Source: MFD00082-c5 sp963697995 (GTDB lineage: Bacteria; Chlamydiota; Chlamydiia; Chlamydiales; JAJFMB01). From it: a stretch of DNA of 64,000 nt. This document shows positions 1 to 9,359 of the stretch, piece after piece. Positions within the stretch are counted from its first letter, which is position 1, and each line of letters starts with the position of its first letter. Under the pieces are notes generated by a model. That model was not told the DNA's origin, did not search any database, and saw nothing but the letters and a program-made list of their open reading frames with translations. Location: assembly GCA_963697995.1 (NCBI GenBank), contig OY969110.1:1736001-1800000 (forward strand). The letters are read 5' to 3'. The translations under genes and the position numbers were made by a program.

Positions 1-559
1 GGCTCATTTAGTGCGTGTGTAACGCCAACAGCTCAGCTTATCAATAAGCAAATGTTTTATAACATCACTCTTTTAACAGCCACGTATCACAAGAAAATCA
101 CCCAGTTTCCCCGTTTCGTGATTGCCACAAAAGGGCTTTTGGGATCGATTTTTGGAACTGAAAGACTCAATATTCCTCCCTCTGAAAGACTTTATGCTGG
201 ATCGGAGTGCACATTAAGAGGGTATAACTATTTAACAGTTAGCCCATGGAGTCACCCGGAAAATCCGGATGAGGAAGGCAGGCCGACCGGAGGGCGTTCG
301 ATGTTAATCGGCTCTGCCGAGCTGCGATACCGCTTAAGTGAAAAAATAGGATTAATGGGATTTTACGATGCAGGTAACGTTTACGCTGATTGCTTTCCAA
401 CGTCCCTATAACAAGAAGATTCTTCAATCTGCAGGAGGGGGCTTAAGGTACTACACAGCAGTTGGCCCTATTCGCTTTGACATCGCCTTTCCTTTAAATA
501 GAAGAAAGGGGATCGATAAAGCTTTTCAATTTTATTTTAGCATAGGACAAACATTCTAA
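1..559 (+). pseudogene. C-terminal part of an Omp85-family (TamA/BamA-type) outer membrane barrel protein, frame broken
   Basis: The frame is open from base 1, so the gene begins before the window. The visible part has the surface-antigen barrel hallmarks: an LRGY motif (canonical VRGY) near 220-230, GGRS followed by ELRYRLS, FYDAGNVY near 361-385, then in another frame GGGLRYYTAVGPIRFDIAFP near 430-500 and a terminal strand ending in F (GQTF). The first frame stops at 409-411 (TAA). The homologous sequence continues one base out of frame from about 395 to the stop at 557-559. One extra base (or two lost) near 390-410 explains this. The stop overlaps the tamB start by one base, so the two are probably coupled. 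TamA is favoured over BamA because of tamB next door. It may be a real inactivation or a base-call error. Confidence 0.82.
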
Positions 560-3519
560 TGAAAAAGTTCATTGCAGCCCTTATTTTAGTTATTCTCTTT
601 ATTTTTGGGGGATTATCAGTTCTGTTTTATACAGACTCTGGAAAAGCTCTCCTTTTATCTCAAGCCACAAAGAGGTTTGAACAGCAGACGGCGCTTCGGC
701 TAAAAGTTGATAACTTTTCGGCAACTCTTCCCTTCAATATCGTTTTTGAAGGAGTCTCTGTTTCTAGAGGTACTCAAGAGGTCTTAAAGGCTGAAAAAGG
801 GGAACTTGTCATTTGGCTAACAGATCTTTTCTATAAGAAAAATACCTTACGAAAACTCCAATTTGAAAACGGGTATATGAGTGAGCATCTCTTTGGGGGA
901 GTAAAAGGGGGAAAGGGCACCTTTCAGATTAATGAGTTGTCCCTGAAAAACTTTTATGTGGGGCAAATCGAAACTCCTTTAGATCTAAAAGGAGAACTTT
1001 CTATAGATGAAACCGTCTCTCAACTTAAAACTCATGTTTCAATTGATAGTACTCAACTCTTCGCTGATTTGAGAGCTGATTTGGACGCCTTAAAAGCTTC
1101 CATTAAGATTGTAGAACCTGAATGTGGTTATGTGACGAAAAGGTTCTCTTTGAAATCACATGCCCCTTTTACTTTTTTTGCCACTCTTTCAGGCTCTTTG
1201 GAAAGTTGGATGAAAAAAACAGTCTCAAAAGAGGGACTTCTTTTGGGAAATATGTCGTTTCAATATCCCAATTTGCAACTCTCTTCCGATGTCAGAATTG
1301 ATGAGGAAAACTTAATCACTTTATCAAAAGTTTTAGCTTCTCACACCGATTTTAAAGTGGTTGGGGATCTTTCGTTCGATACTGACCTCAACATTAAAAA
1401 AGGGTATGTCTCTGTTATTTCCGATCCTTTTAAAGTGGAGAGTGAGCTTAAGGGCTCTTTGACAAGTATGACTCTTTCAGGCTCTCTCTTTACACCTCAA
1501 TTTGGCAGTTGCGGTTTAACTGTTTTGACTTCCCTTGGAAAAGAGGAGTTGGCTGCAGATATTCGTGTCGATTCAGAAGTTTTTGGAGGCAAGCTCTTTC
1601 TTTACACCAAAAGCGCAGCAGACTTGTTAGCTCCTATAAAGACTTGGCCTTTTGGATTTGCTTACCAATCAGACACTCTTGATTGCGAAGGGCGAGGTGT
1701 TTGGAAGCTTGGAAAAGAAAGCTTTATGGTGATGATCGAGTCTTGTGCGGGTCAATTCATGGAGCATCCGATTCTGTTAAAAGAGCCGATTGTTTTAAGA
1801 GATAAAGAGCTCTCTCCCCTTCTTTTTCAATTGGAAAAGGGCAGTATCTCGGTTGTCGTCGACAATTTCGAAACTTTTCATACGACCACAAAAGGAGAGC
1901 ATTTACCTTTTTCTTTGATTCAAAAATTTTTGCCCACTCTTCCGCTTGAGGCCGATGTTTCTTTAAATGCCACCCTCTTTGGAGATCCTTCAAAACTGCA
2001 AGGTCAAATTCAGTTAGAGTTTGAACAAGTTAAAATATTAGATGAAATGTTCTCTAAGTGGCCCTCTTTGAGAGCCAACTGTCGCGCTAAGTTAATGGAT
2101 AGCTCAATTGAGTGTGTGGGGCACATTTTAGGAATTGGTCCAGACGCTGTAAAACTAGAAGCTTCTCTTCCCTACAGGTGTGAGCTCTCCTCTTCATTCT
2201 TAAAGAATCAAGGAGATGACCTATTTTTTGCTAAATTGACAGCTTCTGGGGAAATAACCCCCTACCTTCAGCTTTTTTACACTGACACCACGCAAATCAC
2301 AGGAAAAACAGATATTGCAATCGAAGTGACAGGTCCGATAACTTCGCCTCATATCCTCGGAAAAGCGAATCTTTACGACGCTTCGTTTGAAAGCCGTGAG
2401 CTTGGTACTTCCTTTCAGAATGTGAATGCAAAACTTGAAGGAGAAGGTAACCAAATCGTGATTAAATCGTTAACGGGTAAAACTGATGGGTTACAGACTC
2501 TTTCCGGAACTGGACAAATTACCCTTTCCTCTCAAAAACAGTTTCCTTTTGATTTGGTGCTCTCGTTAAAAAAAGCTCCTTTCCTCCAATTAGACTCGGC
2601 TAAGATTTCGACGACTGGAGATCTTAGGCTAACAGGCACTTTAAAAGGAGCGATGGTTTCCGGGCATCTTTTAGTCGACCAAGCAGAATTTTCACTACCA
2701 AAACAGTTACCAACAGCCATCGATCAAGTTGAAGTGGCCTACATTAATGAATCCGTGGACGAAGAGAAGCCAACTCCTTATCAAGCCACAAGGCCCGATT
2801 GGCCAATAGCTTTAGATGTGCACCTTAAATCGATGTCAACGACGAAAATTTTAGGGAAAGATTTGACGACCTCCTGGAAAGGGGATGTTCAAATTAAGGG
2901 GCAACCAGGCGCATTAACTCTTTATGGCGACCTTTTTGCAACCGACGGTCAATATAAAATGAATGGGCAAATTTTCCGCATCGATCAAGGAAACATCCAT
3001 TTGAACGGATTCTTTAGCAAAAATACAACTCTGAATGTGGTAGCCTACCAGGATATCGATAATATTCGCGCTGAAATTTTGCTAAAAGGCGCTTTGCAAA
3101 ATCCAAGCGTCACCTTTCAGTCAGATCCTCCTCTTGCCGAGCAAGAAGTGCTCTCTCTTTTGCTCTTTAAAAAGGCTCTTCCCGATCTTTCCTCCTACGA
3201 GGGAACGCAGCTTAAGCAAACCTTTTCTTCTCTAACCTCACCAACTGAGGGCCCCAATTTTTTAAGTAAATTGCGAGAAGCGATCGGTATCGATAGGATA
3301 GATATCACCCAAAATCAAACCGTTGATGTCAACGAAGTCTCGGTAAGACTTGGAAAATACTTTTATCCTGGATTTTACCTTTTTTACAACCAAACCATCC
3401 CATCAGATGGTAAAAAGCTTGCCGTTGAAGCTAACCTCATGAAAAATTTAAAGCTTGAGGCTGAAGTTGGCGATGATTGGACAAGACAAATCATGCTAAA
3501 GTGGCGTCATGATTATTAA
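559..3519 (+). CDS. tamB: Translocation and assembly module protein TamB (DUF490/AsmA-like)
   Basis: A protein of 986 residues with an N-terminal signal anchor (hydrophobic residues 5-27), a long beta-rich body of the AsmA/TamB kind, and a C-terminal TamB domain from about residue 740 (LKSMSTTKILGKDL, then YGDLFATDGQYKMNGQIFRI, ending near VGDDWTRQIMLKW). TamB spans the periplasm, anchored in the inner membrane, and works with an Omp85 partner in outer membrane protein insertion or phospholipid transport. Here it starts on the last base of the upstream barrel gene, the usual tamA-tamB arrangement. It is somewhat shorter than the E. coli protein (about 1260), which is common outside Proteobacteria. 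A hairpin follows directly. Confidence 0.88.
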   Translation: MKKFIAALILVILFIFGGLSVLFYTDSGKALLLSQATKRFEQQTALRLKVDNFSATLPFNIVFEGVSVSRGTQEVLKAEKGELVIWLTDLFYKKNTLRKLQFENGYMSEHLFGGVKGGKGTFQINELSLKNFYVGQIETPLDLKGELSIDETVSQLKTHVSIDSTQLFADLRADLDALKASIKIVEPECGYVTKRFSLKSHAPFTFFATLSGSLESWMKKTVSKEGLLLGNMSFQYPNLQLSSDVRIDEENLITLSKVLASHTDFKVVGDLSFDTDLNIKKGYVSVISDPFKVESELKGSLTSMTLSGSLFTPQFGSCGLTVLTSLGKEELAADIRVDSEVFGGKLFLYTKSAADLLAPIKTWPFGFAYQSDTLDCEGRGVWKLGKESFMVMIESCAGQFMEHPILLKEPIVLRDKELSPLLFQLEKGSISVVVDNFETFHTTTKGEHLPFSLIQKFLPTLPLEADVSLNATLFGDPSKLQGQIQLEFEQVKILDEMFSKWPSLRANCRAKLMDSSIECVGHILGIGPDAVKLEASLPYRCELSSSFLKNQGDDLFFAKLTASGEITPYLQLFYTDTTQITGKTDIAIEVTGPITSPHILGKANLYDASFESRELGTSFQNVNAKLEGEGNQIVIKSLTGKTDGLQTLSGTGQITLSSQKQFPFDLVLSLKKAPFLQLDSAKISTTGDLRLTGTLKGAMVSGHLLVDQAEFSLPKQLPTAIDQVEVAYINESVDEEKPTPYQATRPDWPIALDVHLKSMSTTKILGKDLTTSWKGDVQIKGQPGALTLYGDLFATDGQYKMNGQIFRIDQGNIHLNGFFSKNTTLNVVAYQDIDNIRAEILLKGALQNPSVTFQSDPPLAEQEVLSLLLFKKALPDLSSYEGTQLKQTFSSLTSPTEGPNFLSKLREAIGIDRIDITQNQTVDVNEVSVRLGKYFYPGFYLFYNQTIPSDGKKLAVEANLMKNLKLEAEVGDDWTRQIMLKWRHDY

Positions 3520-3526
3520 ATAACAG

Positions 3527-3564
3527 TAAAGTAGAGCGAGGATAATTCCCCTCTACTTTATTAT
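3527..3564 (+). terminator. Hairpin terminator after tamB
   Basis: A perfect 10-bp inverted repeat, TAAAGTAGAG (3527-3536) and CTCTACTTTA (3551-3560), lies eight bases after the tamB stop. A short T-rich stretch follows, without a long T run, so termination may be partial. Confidence 0.6.
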
Positions 3565-3652
3565 TGAATTATCTTTTGATCATTCCTTAACAATAAATTA
3601 ATTTATAATGAAACCATTCTTTAATATATAATTAAAGAAAAAAGGTTTCTTT

Positions 3653-4480
3653 ATGATAGAGGGTTTTCAAAGATTTATCGCTTTTCTTACATTACCTATC
3701 ACCAATTATAAACTTAAGGCAAGAGACAAGAAAGTTGATCAAGTTTATAGAGAGTTTACTCAAAACTTGAGTACTTTTAAATCATTTGATGAACTTAAGT
3801 CGATCAAAGGGGTTCCCGAAAAAGGGGATAAAACCGATTTTTTGATTAGAGTTTTAAATAAGTTTGTTGGTGATACCAAATTTGATAAAGGTAAGCTACC
3901 TACAACTATAAATTTTCAGGATAATTTTAATAAGTTAAAGGCTGATAAAATCATTGCCGATTTTAAAGAGTATAAAGGGGATAAAGCAAAATTTTGGGAA
4001 AATGCGCAAAAAACGTATCAATTGAGTTTTGGAGAATTCCTTAAAACTCTTGCAAAAAAAGAGAAGCCGGTTACAGCTGATCATTATGAATTGATAACCC
4101 TTGGGATTAATACCCCCTATTCAGGGAGCATAATAGATCACTTTGGCGGGGAAGAGGGTATTCGGTATGTCCTAGCGAAAAGTTTTAAGAATAAAAACAA
4201 TAATCCTTTGTTTGGGAAAGAAAAAGAATTAGAAGCGGCTCTTGGATCTCAACAATTTTTAAAAGTGATTTGTTCACAAGCTCAAGGGTACCCTTTTTAT
4301 CAACCATTAGAAAAAAAAGTTGCAGCTCTTTTATTTAAACAAATGTTAACTGCAAAAAATATAAATGACTTTTGGGATAAAGCTAAAATAAATTACCGTT
4401 TAGATTTTAAAGATGCGGCTTCTCTGATGGCACCTTCAATAGGGCTATTATCTAAAGTAGTCAAGCCATTAGTATATTAG
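3653..4480 (+). CDS. Unrecognised protein, probably the N-terminal part of a larger frameshifted gene
   Basis: This reading frame of 275 residues has an AAGG element about 8 bases before the ATG. I do not recognise a family. It is lysine- and phenylalanine-rich and predicted mostly helical, with no signal peptide. It holds two copies of a short motif, FWENAQKTYQLSF (near residues 113-125) and FWDKAKINYRLDF (near 240-252). A third related copy, FWRLCQETYGLD, occurs in the next frame downstream (near 6641). That downstream frame is already open from 4456, overlaps this stop and lacks a ribosome binding site. I infer that the two are one protein of about 1340 residues interrupted near 4456-4480. 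Large helical proteins of this kind in Chlamydiae are often lineage-specific and may be secreted effectors; this is inference only. Confidence 0.6.
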   Translation: MIEGFQRFIAFLTLPITNYKLKARDKKVDQVYREFTQNLSTFKSFDELKSIKGVPEKGDKTDFLIRVLNKFVGDTKFDKGKLPTTINFQDNFNKLKADKIIADFKEYKGDKAKFWENAQKTYQLSFGEFLKTLAKKEKPVTADHYELITLGINTPYSGSIIDHFGGEEGIRYVLAKSFKNKNNNPLFGKEKELEAALGSQQFLKVICSQAQGYPFYQPLEKKVAALLFKQMLTAKNINDFWDKAKINYRLDFKDAASLMAPSIGLLSKVVKPLVY

Positions 4481-4551
4481 AAGGTAGTAGAAATTTTAAT
4501 TTACAAGATAGGGAAAAGCTTATCCAATTAATTAGAAATGAACCTTTTAAA

Positions 4552-7500
4552 ATGGATTTTGAAGCTGCTTTAAAAGAATTAATGGGTTTAGAGAATTTGG
4601 GCTCACCTACGGTAGGTTATCCTGAGCTAGAAAGAATCATACAACTTGGCTCAACACTTCCTCCTGAACTGAAAACGGTATTTCTTAACATATTTAAAAA
4701 GAATTGTGAAACTCTTTTGGATGATTCATTAAAATATTACAAAATGGATGTTAAGCAAGAGAAACCTTTTCTCGTTCAATTGCTTAAAATATTGAATAAT
4801 AATTCCGATTCTGCATTTAATTCTCACAAGGATCTTCTTTTAAAAGCTGCCATTATTGACGCTATTAATTTAAATAACAATATCGATAGAAAAGCTCTAA
4901 TAGAAAAATTGGGAATAGATTCGTTAGAGGATAAGGTATTAGATGATGTGAACGCCTTAGTTAAAATAGAGTCTCGCTTTTTATTTAAACAAGTTAAAGC
5001 TTATAATTACTTTTTAAATACTGATAAATTAAATAGTGATTTATTTGAATTTCATGCAGATAATATTTCAAATAAAAAGGATGATACTCTTGTTCAAATT
5101 ACCGACTTAGATAAGTTTGGTGCTAACTTGTTGAAGTTAGTTGATAGCGAACAAATTGGTAAGGTTTTCAATATTTTAGAAATTTGTAGTCAATTGCCAA
5201 CCGATAAAAGAAGAGCATTTCTCTCAAAATGTGAAAATGAAATCCTTATAAATGGATCATTTGTCAAATCGGTAAAAAATCTCATCGATGAGAATATTTT
5301 AGATGATAGAGTAATAAATCGCCTTTTTGAATATAAGAATTTAGTAGAGACTTTGACAAACGAAAAGTTAAGCTCTCTTTTTCCAGAAAATTCAAATTCT
5401 AAAAAAACTATTTTAGCGATTGAAGCGTTTAATAATACAGGAAAAGTAGAAAAAAAATACTTTGATCAATTAGGCAAGATGTTAACAAGCGTTTTGATTA
5501 CAGAGGATAAAAAAATCGAAATCGTTAAAATAATGATAAAAGAAAATAAATCTACTATTTTGAAATTACCAGAAGCTAAGTATTATTTATCAAATATTCT
5601 CATTAGAAATTATTTAGAAGATAGACCAATTAAAGATCTTGGTATTTCATTCGATGATGCCATAAACGCTCTCAAAGAGAAGGGATTAATTGACGATGAA
5701 AAGGGAACAATCTCAAAAAGAATTATAGAAAAGAGTAATACAGATACAAAACTTAAACCCCTACTAATAAAAGCTATAAGTGCTGCTCTTATTAATAAAA
5801 ATACGACTAAGGAAGAGATCATTTCACTTGCGCAAAAAAACTACACCGCTGTTTTAGAAGCCTTTAACGAGATCAAAAATAATAAAATGAGTTCAGAAAA
5901 TCCCCATTTTGAGGAACTTTATAGGCATATCACATTTAGGACAGACCCAGACAATTGGACACAAATTTCAAACAATGGGTGGGGTGGGCGTAATGGGCCT
6001 GATAAAGAATTAACATTATTAAGGAGTTTAGAAACCTCTCCTGTAGTAATCGATGGTCAAATTGTTCCCTATGAAATCCTTAAAGATTTCGGACGACTGC
6101 TTACAGTGTCAGGAGCTAAACTTCAACTTCGAGCTCAACATAAGAGCTTTAACAATGTAGAAGAGCTCAATGATTATAACTCTCGTCCTTTAAGTGAAAA
6201 GGCAGTGATTACCGTTTATAAAGAATTACTCGAAAAAATGGATGGTATCCCTTTTAATGATGAATCCAAAAAACAAGCAGCTTTTGTTGCTATGATGTCG
6301 ATGTTTCAAACTTTTGAGGCTGTTCCCGCGCAAGTTATTGCATCCGATTGTAACAAGAATCAGGTTTTATATTCTCTTCAGGATCCGACAGGTAGAATGG
6401 TAGAATTTAAAATTGAAAATAATGAACTAATAGTTTCTGTTAGTCTTGCTTGGAATATAAAAGGAGATACCCTTTTGGATAATAGCGACGTGATTCTTAA
6501 TAAAATGACAGCCAAACGAAAATTAGCAATTAATATTGAGACAGGAGAAGCTAGAGCCTTAGGAGAAGAGTATTCTAAGATGGAGGCGATACCGCCTGAG
6601 GCCATCATTAATTTTATGGATAAGGTTGAAAAAAAAGAGTTTTGGAGACTCTGTCAAGAGACTTATGGATTAGATAAGAAGGCGGTCATTAATCTTGTCA
6701 CTTCAAGAGATTTCTTAGATTCCGATGGCGCCATGAGATTTTTCGAGAGATGTTTGGAGCTAAATACCGATTGGCAGAATTATTTTTTAGAAAAGTGTCA
6801 CAATGGAAATAATGAAACTTTGTTAGGGTTTGAGCTAGAGTATCAAAACATTAAAGAATTTGCTAACTCAGACAATACTTTAAATGATATTTTAAATTAC
6901 AAACCTTTGGTAAGTTTTAAAAAGTTAACAACTCCTGGGCAACTCTCGACTCTCTTTTCAATTGTCGTTAATGACCCTACTGAAAAGGATCTTTTACTTA
7001 AAGCGCAAAAAGCAGCATCTGCTATTTCAAAAGTTGAAGACATAAACGACATCAGAAATATTCTTTTTTTAGATTCTAAAAAAATAGACACTCTTTTAAA
7101 GGGATTTCAAGATTTCCCTAAAGAAAGTAAAGTGTTAGAACTAGGTGGTGATGACTTTAAAATAATAGCTTGCATTATGTTAAAGGTAAAACCTCAGGAG
7201 TTTTTGGAATTTATTAAAGAATTTGAAAAAAATCCTTTTGGTGGACTCAATAATAAGGCTTTCGAGTCATTTAACGGTAAACTTTCAGATGAAGAGCGAC
7301 GTCTTTATGGTAAAGCCCTTCTTAGATTTCCTATGCTTTTTGATCCATTGGTTGAAGAGAGAGCAAAAGAGTGTCTTGGAGATGCACCCGAAAGATTTCA
7401 AGAGAGCTTCAAAAAAGACACCTCAAAAATTGATTTATTTGAACGATTTCCTGTTACTTTTGCGAATGCGACTTTCTTTAATGGATTTCGACCTTATGGA

Positions 7501-7704
7501 ATGGTTGATTCGAATTTGACTTATAGGCATCATCGGGAGGGGAATCACTATATCGTCGAGTATCAAAACGTTATAAAAGGTGGTTATGAAAGAGGAAGTG
7601 TTGAATTAACAGGAGATAACGAAAAGGATATTCAAGCGATTAATGCTGAAATAGTTAGGGTTCATCAAAAAATCCTTGGGTTAGATAATTTTAAAGCTAA
7701 GTAG
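4552..7704 (+). CDS. Large unrecognised protein, probably the continuation of the 3653 gene
   Basis: A frame of 1050 residues from the first ATG, open further upstream to 4456 without a start codon. No convincing Shine-Dalgarno precedes 4552. The sequence is rich in K, N, L and E, almost entirely helical in appearance, with a more ordered mixed segment around residues 460-660 (WTQISNNGWGGRNGPDKELT through AWNIKG) and a C-terminal aromatic segment (FFNGFRPYGMVDSNLTYRHH). No transmembrane segment or known catalytic motif was recognised. A motif related to two copies in the preceding frame (FWxxxQxxYxL) occurs near residues 696-708. Very AT-rich codon use compared with the flanking core genes suggests a lineage-specific gene. 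A single-base error or mutation between 4456 and 4480 would join the two. Confidence 0.6.
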   Translation: MDFEAALKELMGLENLGSPTVGYPELERIIQLGSTLPPELKTVFLNIFKKNCETLLDDSLKYYKMDVKQEKPFLVQLLKILNNNSDSAFNSHKDLLLKAAIIDAINLNNNIDRKALIEKLGIDSLEDKVLDDVNALVKIESRFLFKQVKAYNYFLNTDKLNSDLFEFHADNISNKKDDTLVQITDLDKFGANLLKLVDSEQIGKVFNILEICSQLPTDKRRAFLSKCENEILINGSFVKSVKNLIDENILDDRVINRLFEYKNLVETLTNEKLSSLFPENSNSKKTILAIEAFNNTGKVEKKYFDQLGKMLTSVLITEDKKIEIVKIMIKENKSTILKLPEAKYYLSNILIRNYLEDRPIKDLGISFDDAINALKEKGLIDDEKGTISKRIIEKSNTDTKLKPLLIKAISAALINKNTTKEEIISLAQKNYTAVLEAFNEIKNNKMSSENPHFEELYRHITFRTDPDNWTQISNNGWGGRNGPDKELTLLRSLETSPVVIDGQIVPYEILKDFGRLLTVSGAKLQLRAQHKSFNNVEELNDYNSRPLSEKAVITVYKELLEKMDGIPFNDESKKQAAFVAMMSMFQTFEAVPAQVIASDCNKNQVLYSLQDPTGRMVEFKIENNELIVSVSLAWNIKGDTLLDNSDVILNKMTAKRKLAINIETGEARALGEEYSKMEAIPPEAIINFMDKVEKKEFWRLCQETYGLDKKAVINLVTSRDFLDSDGAMRFFERCLELNTDWQNYFLEKCHNGNNETLLGFELEYQNIKEFANSDNTLNDILNYKPLVSFKKLTTPGQLSTLFSIVVNDPTEKDLLLKAQKAASAISKVEDINDIRNILFLDSKKIDTLLKGFQDFPKESKVLELGGDDFKIIACIMLKVKPQEFLEFIKEFEKNPFGGLNNKAFESFNGKLSDEERRLYGKALLRFPMLFDPLVEERAKECLGDAPERFQESFKKDTSKIDLFERFPVTFANATFFNGFRPYGMVDSNLTYRHHREGNHYIVEYQNVIKGGYERGSVELTGDNEKDIQAINAEIVRVHQKILGLDNFKAK

Positions 7705-7768
7705 AGCTTGCTAATATTTTTGATTTGTCTTATGTAGGGGATAAATAGATCCAAGCGGAGTGTCCTTT

Positions 7769-8449
7769 ATGTCTGAATCTAATCCCCCAAGACTTGCCAT
7801 TATTTTAAGCCTTATAGCCTCGTCGTTGTTGACTTTGGGGGCTGTAACTTACGAGCAAAATAAACCACTTCCGAGCGGTATTCAACTAATAACAACAAAG
7901 CAGCCAACAATTGGGTATGCCAAAGCCCCCGTCAAAATCGTCGTCTTTGAAGAACCTAAATGCTCCCACTGCATGGAGTTTACGAAAACGATTTATCCAG
8001 AGCTTAAAAAGAACTTTATCGATACAAATGAAGTGCAATTTACAGTGATTCCCGTTTCATTTTTGCAAGGGTCGATGCCGGCAGCTATCGCTCTTCTTTG
8101 CGTTTACAATCAAGATGTTGAAGCTCCGAACGGCGATCTTTTTATGAAGTATCTGAAGACTATTTACGAGTATCAAGAAAATATCAATGGGGATTGGGCT
8201 ACACCTGAGACTTTAGTAACCCTTGCTAAGCAAGCAAGTCCTGCCATTAATACCGAGGATTTAAAGAGCTGCATTGAAAAGGAGAGGTATCGAAGTGATA
8301 TTATCCGAAATCTAAACTATGGCAATAAAATACTTGGGCATATCACGACTCCAACAATTTTTGTTAACGGCGTCAAATTGGAGACGATCTCTTATTCAGA
8401 ACTAAAAAATTTGATTGAACAGGTAAAGCAACAAGGAGATAAGAAGTGA
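7769..8449 (+). CDS. DsbA-family thiol:disulfide oxidoreductase
   Basis: A thioredoxin-fold oxidase of 226 residues with an N-terminal membrane anchor or signal (hydrophobic residues 9-26), the redox pair C65-S-H-C68 in EEPKCSHCMEF, and the cis-proline region HITTPTIFVNG near the C-terminus. It is expected to introduce disulfides into envelope proteins outside the cytoplasmic membrane. A GTG nine bases upstream (7760) is in frame. The GGAG at 7757-7760 sits eight bases before ATG 7769, which makes ATG the likely start. The stop overlaps the GTG start of the DsbB-type partner, so the two form a translationally coupled redox pair. It resembles BdbD/DsbA with a CxHC site. Confidence 0.85.
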   Translation: MSESNPPRLAIILSLIASSLLTLGAVTYEQNKPLPSGIQLITTKQPTIGYAKAPVKIVVFEEPKCSHCMEFTKTIYPELKKNFIDTNEVQFTVIPVSFLQGSMPAAIALLCVYNQDVEAPNGDLFMKYLKTIYEYQENINGDWATPETLVTLAKQASPAINTEDLKSCIEKERYRSDIIRNLNYGNKILGHITTPTIFVNGVKLETISYSELKNLIEQVKQQGDKK

Positions 8450-8844
8450 TCAACCGGACTTACGCTCTTTTTTTTGCTTGGTTAATTGCTTTAGTATCTG
8501 TGTTAGGCAGTCTCTATTTTAGCGAGCTTGTGAAGCACGAACCGTGTCAGCTTTGCTGGTTTCAACGTATTTGTATATTTCCTTTAGTGATTATTTTAGG
8601 TATTGCTAGTTGGAAGAACTTTTTTGGGATAGTTCCCTATGTGTTACCTCTTGTGGTGATAGGACTTGGTTTTGCATTGTACCAGATAGCGATCCAGGAG
8701 ATACCGGGCTGGCACCCGATTGATCTTTGCGGAGCTGGCCCAAGTTGTTTGGAGAAGTACCCGATAGGTCTTGGTTTTATCACAATCCCCATGCTTTCAG
8801 CATTAGCCCTAACACTTCAACTAGTGCTACTTATTCGAGAGTAA
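8446..8844 (+). CDS. dsbB: DsbB-family disulfide formation membrane protein
   Basis: A membrane protein of 132 residues with four predicted transmembrane helices. It has both cysteine pairs of the family: C34-Q-L-C37 after the first helix and C95/C101 (LCGAGPSC) in the second extracytoplasmic loop. DsbB/BdbC reoxidises its DsbA partner and passes electrons to quinone. It starts with GTG overlapping the stop of the upstream DsbA-family gene, with AAGGAGA about 8 bases before. The size matches the short BdbC-type proteins. Confidence 0.88.
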   Translation: MINRTYALFFAWLIALVSVLGSLYFSELVKHEPCQLCWFQRICIFPLVIILGIASWKNFFGIVPYVLPLVVIGLGFALYQIAIQEIPGWHPIDLCGAGPSCLEKYPIGLGFITIPMLSALALTLQLVLLIRE

Positions 8845-8975
8845 AACGAGTATAAAACCCCGTCCCCAAAACTTGCCCTTGCCCTGCTTTGCCCTTCCCC
8901 CCAAAACTTGCCCCTGCCCGTGCCCCCTTGCCACTTGCCCTTGCCCGTTAACGTCAAACGATACCATGTATTAAA

Positions 8976-9010
8976 AACCGCCAAGCGGTTGCCGGACGGG
9001 GCTGAACCGC
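8976..9010. repeat. Competing hairpin arms AACCGC / GCGGTT
   Basis: AACCGC at 8976-8981 can pair with GCGGTT at 8985-8990. A second AACCGC at 9005-9010 can pair with the same GCGGTT, giving two mutually exclusive small hairpins at the inner edge of the C-rich arm. Confidence 0.5.
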
Positions 9011-9028
9011 AGGGTGCCCCATTTAAAT

Positions 9029-9214
9029 ATGCTTTAAGTTGTAAACATCGAAGAACAAACTATACTCTTTGAATCATCTTGATCAATTGTAATGATTTCA
9101 TCTAAGTGGGAACCCATTAAATTTTTAAAGATGCTTTAAGTTATAAAATCGAAGAACAAACGTAATCTTAATCATCTTGATCAATTGTAATGATTCCATC
9201 TAAGTGGGGAACCC
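9029..9214. repeat. Two imperfect direct repeats of about 84 bp
   Basis: Units at about 9029-9112 and 9131-9214 share ATGCTTTAAGTT, TCGAAGAACAAAC, ATCATCTTGATCAATTGTAA and ATCTAAGTGGG in the same order, with small indels. They occupy the centre of the inverted repeat block. Confidence 0.8.
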
Positions 9215-9226
9215 TGAGGGTTCCCC
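9206..9226. terminator. Perfect 9-bp GC-rich hairpin
   Basis: GGGGAACCC (9206-9214), loop TGA, GGGTTCCCC (9218-9226). It could stop transcription from either convergent neighbour (dsbB or the RlmB-type gene), but no T run follows on either strand. Confidence 0.45.
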
Positions 9227-9359
9227 CTACCCCGGGCAGGGGCAAGGGAACATGGGCAAGTTTGACGCTTACAGAAGGGCAAGTTTGGGAGGAGGGCAAG
9301 GGCAGGGGCAAGTTTAGGGGAAAGGGAAAAGGAGGGCAAGTTTGGGGAAAGGGGCCGAG

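Larger units (their letters stand above)
8861..9350. repeat. Intergenic block of inverted TTGCCC / GGGCAA repeats
   Basis: This 515-base gap between convergent genes has no credible ORF. Its left arm (8861-8950) is packed with TTGCCC units, including AAACTTGCCC at 8869-8878 and 8904-8913. Its right arm (9234-9343) carries the complement, GGGCAAGTTT, four times (9254, 9277, 9306, 9334). The arms also share an inverted GTCAAAC/GTTTGAC element (8952 and 9260 areas). The strand bias, C-rich left and G-rich right, and the symmetry suggest a large imperfect cruciform or a repeat element of its own rather than simple low complexity. The centre holds a direct repeat and hairpins. Confidence 0.75.

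Noticed and set aside
9029..9214. Direct repeats as a possible CRISPR array
   Set aside because: Only two long imperfect copies with no regular spacers and no cas genes.
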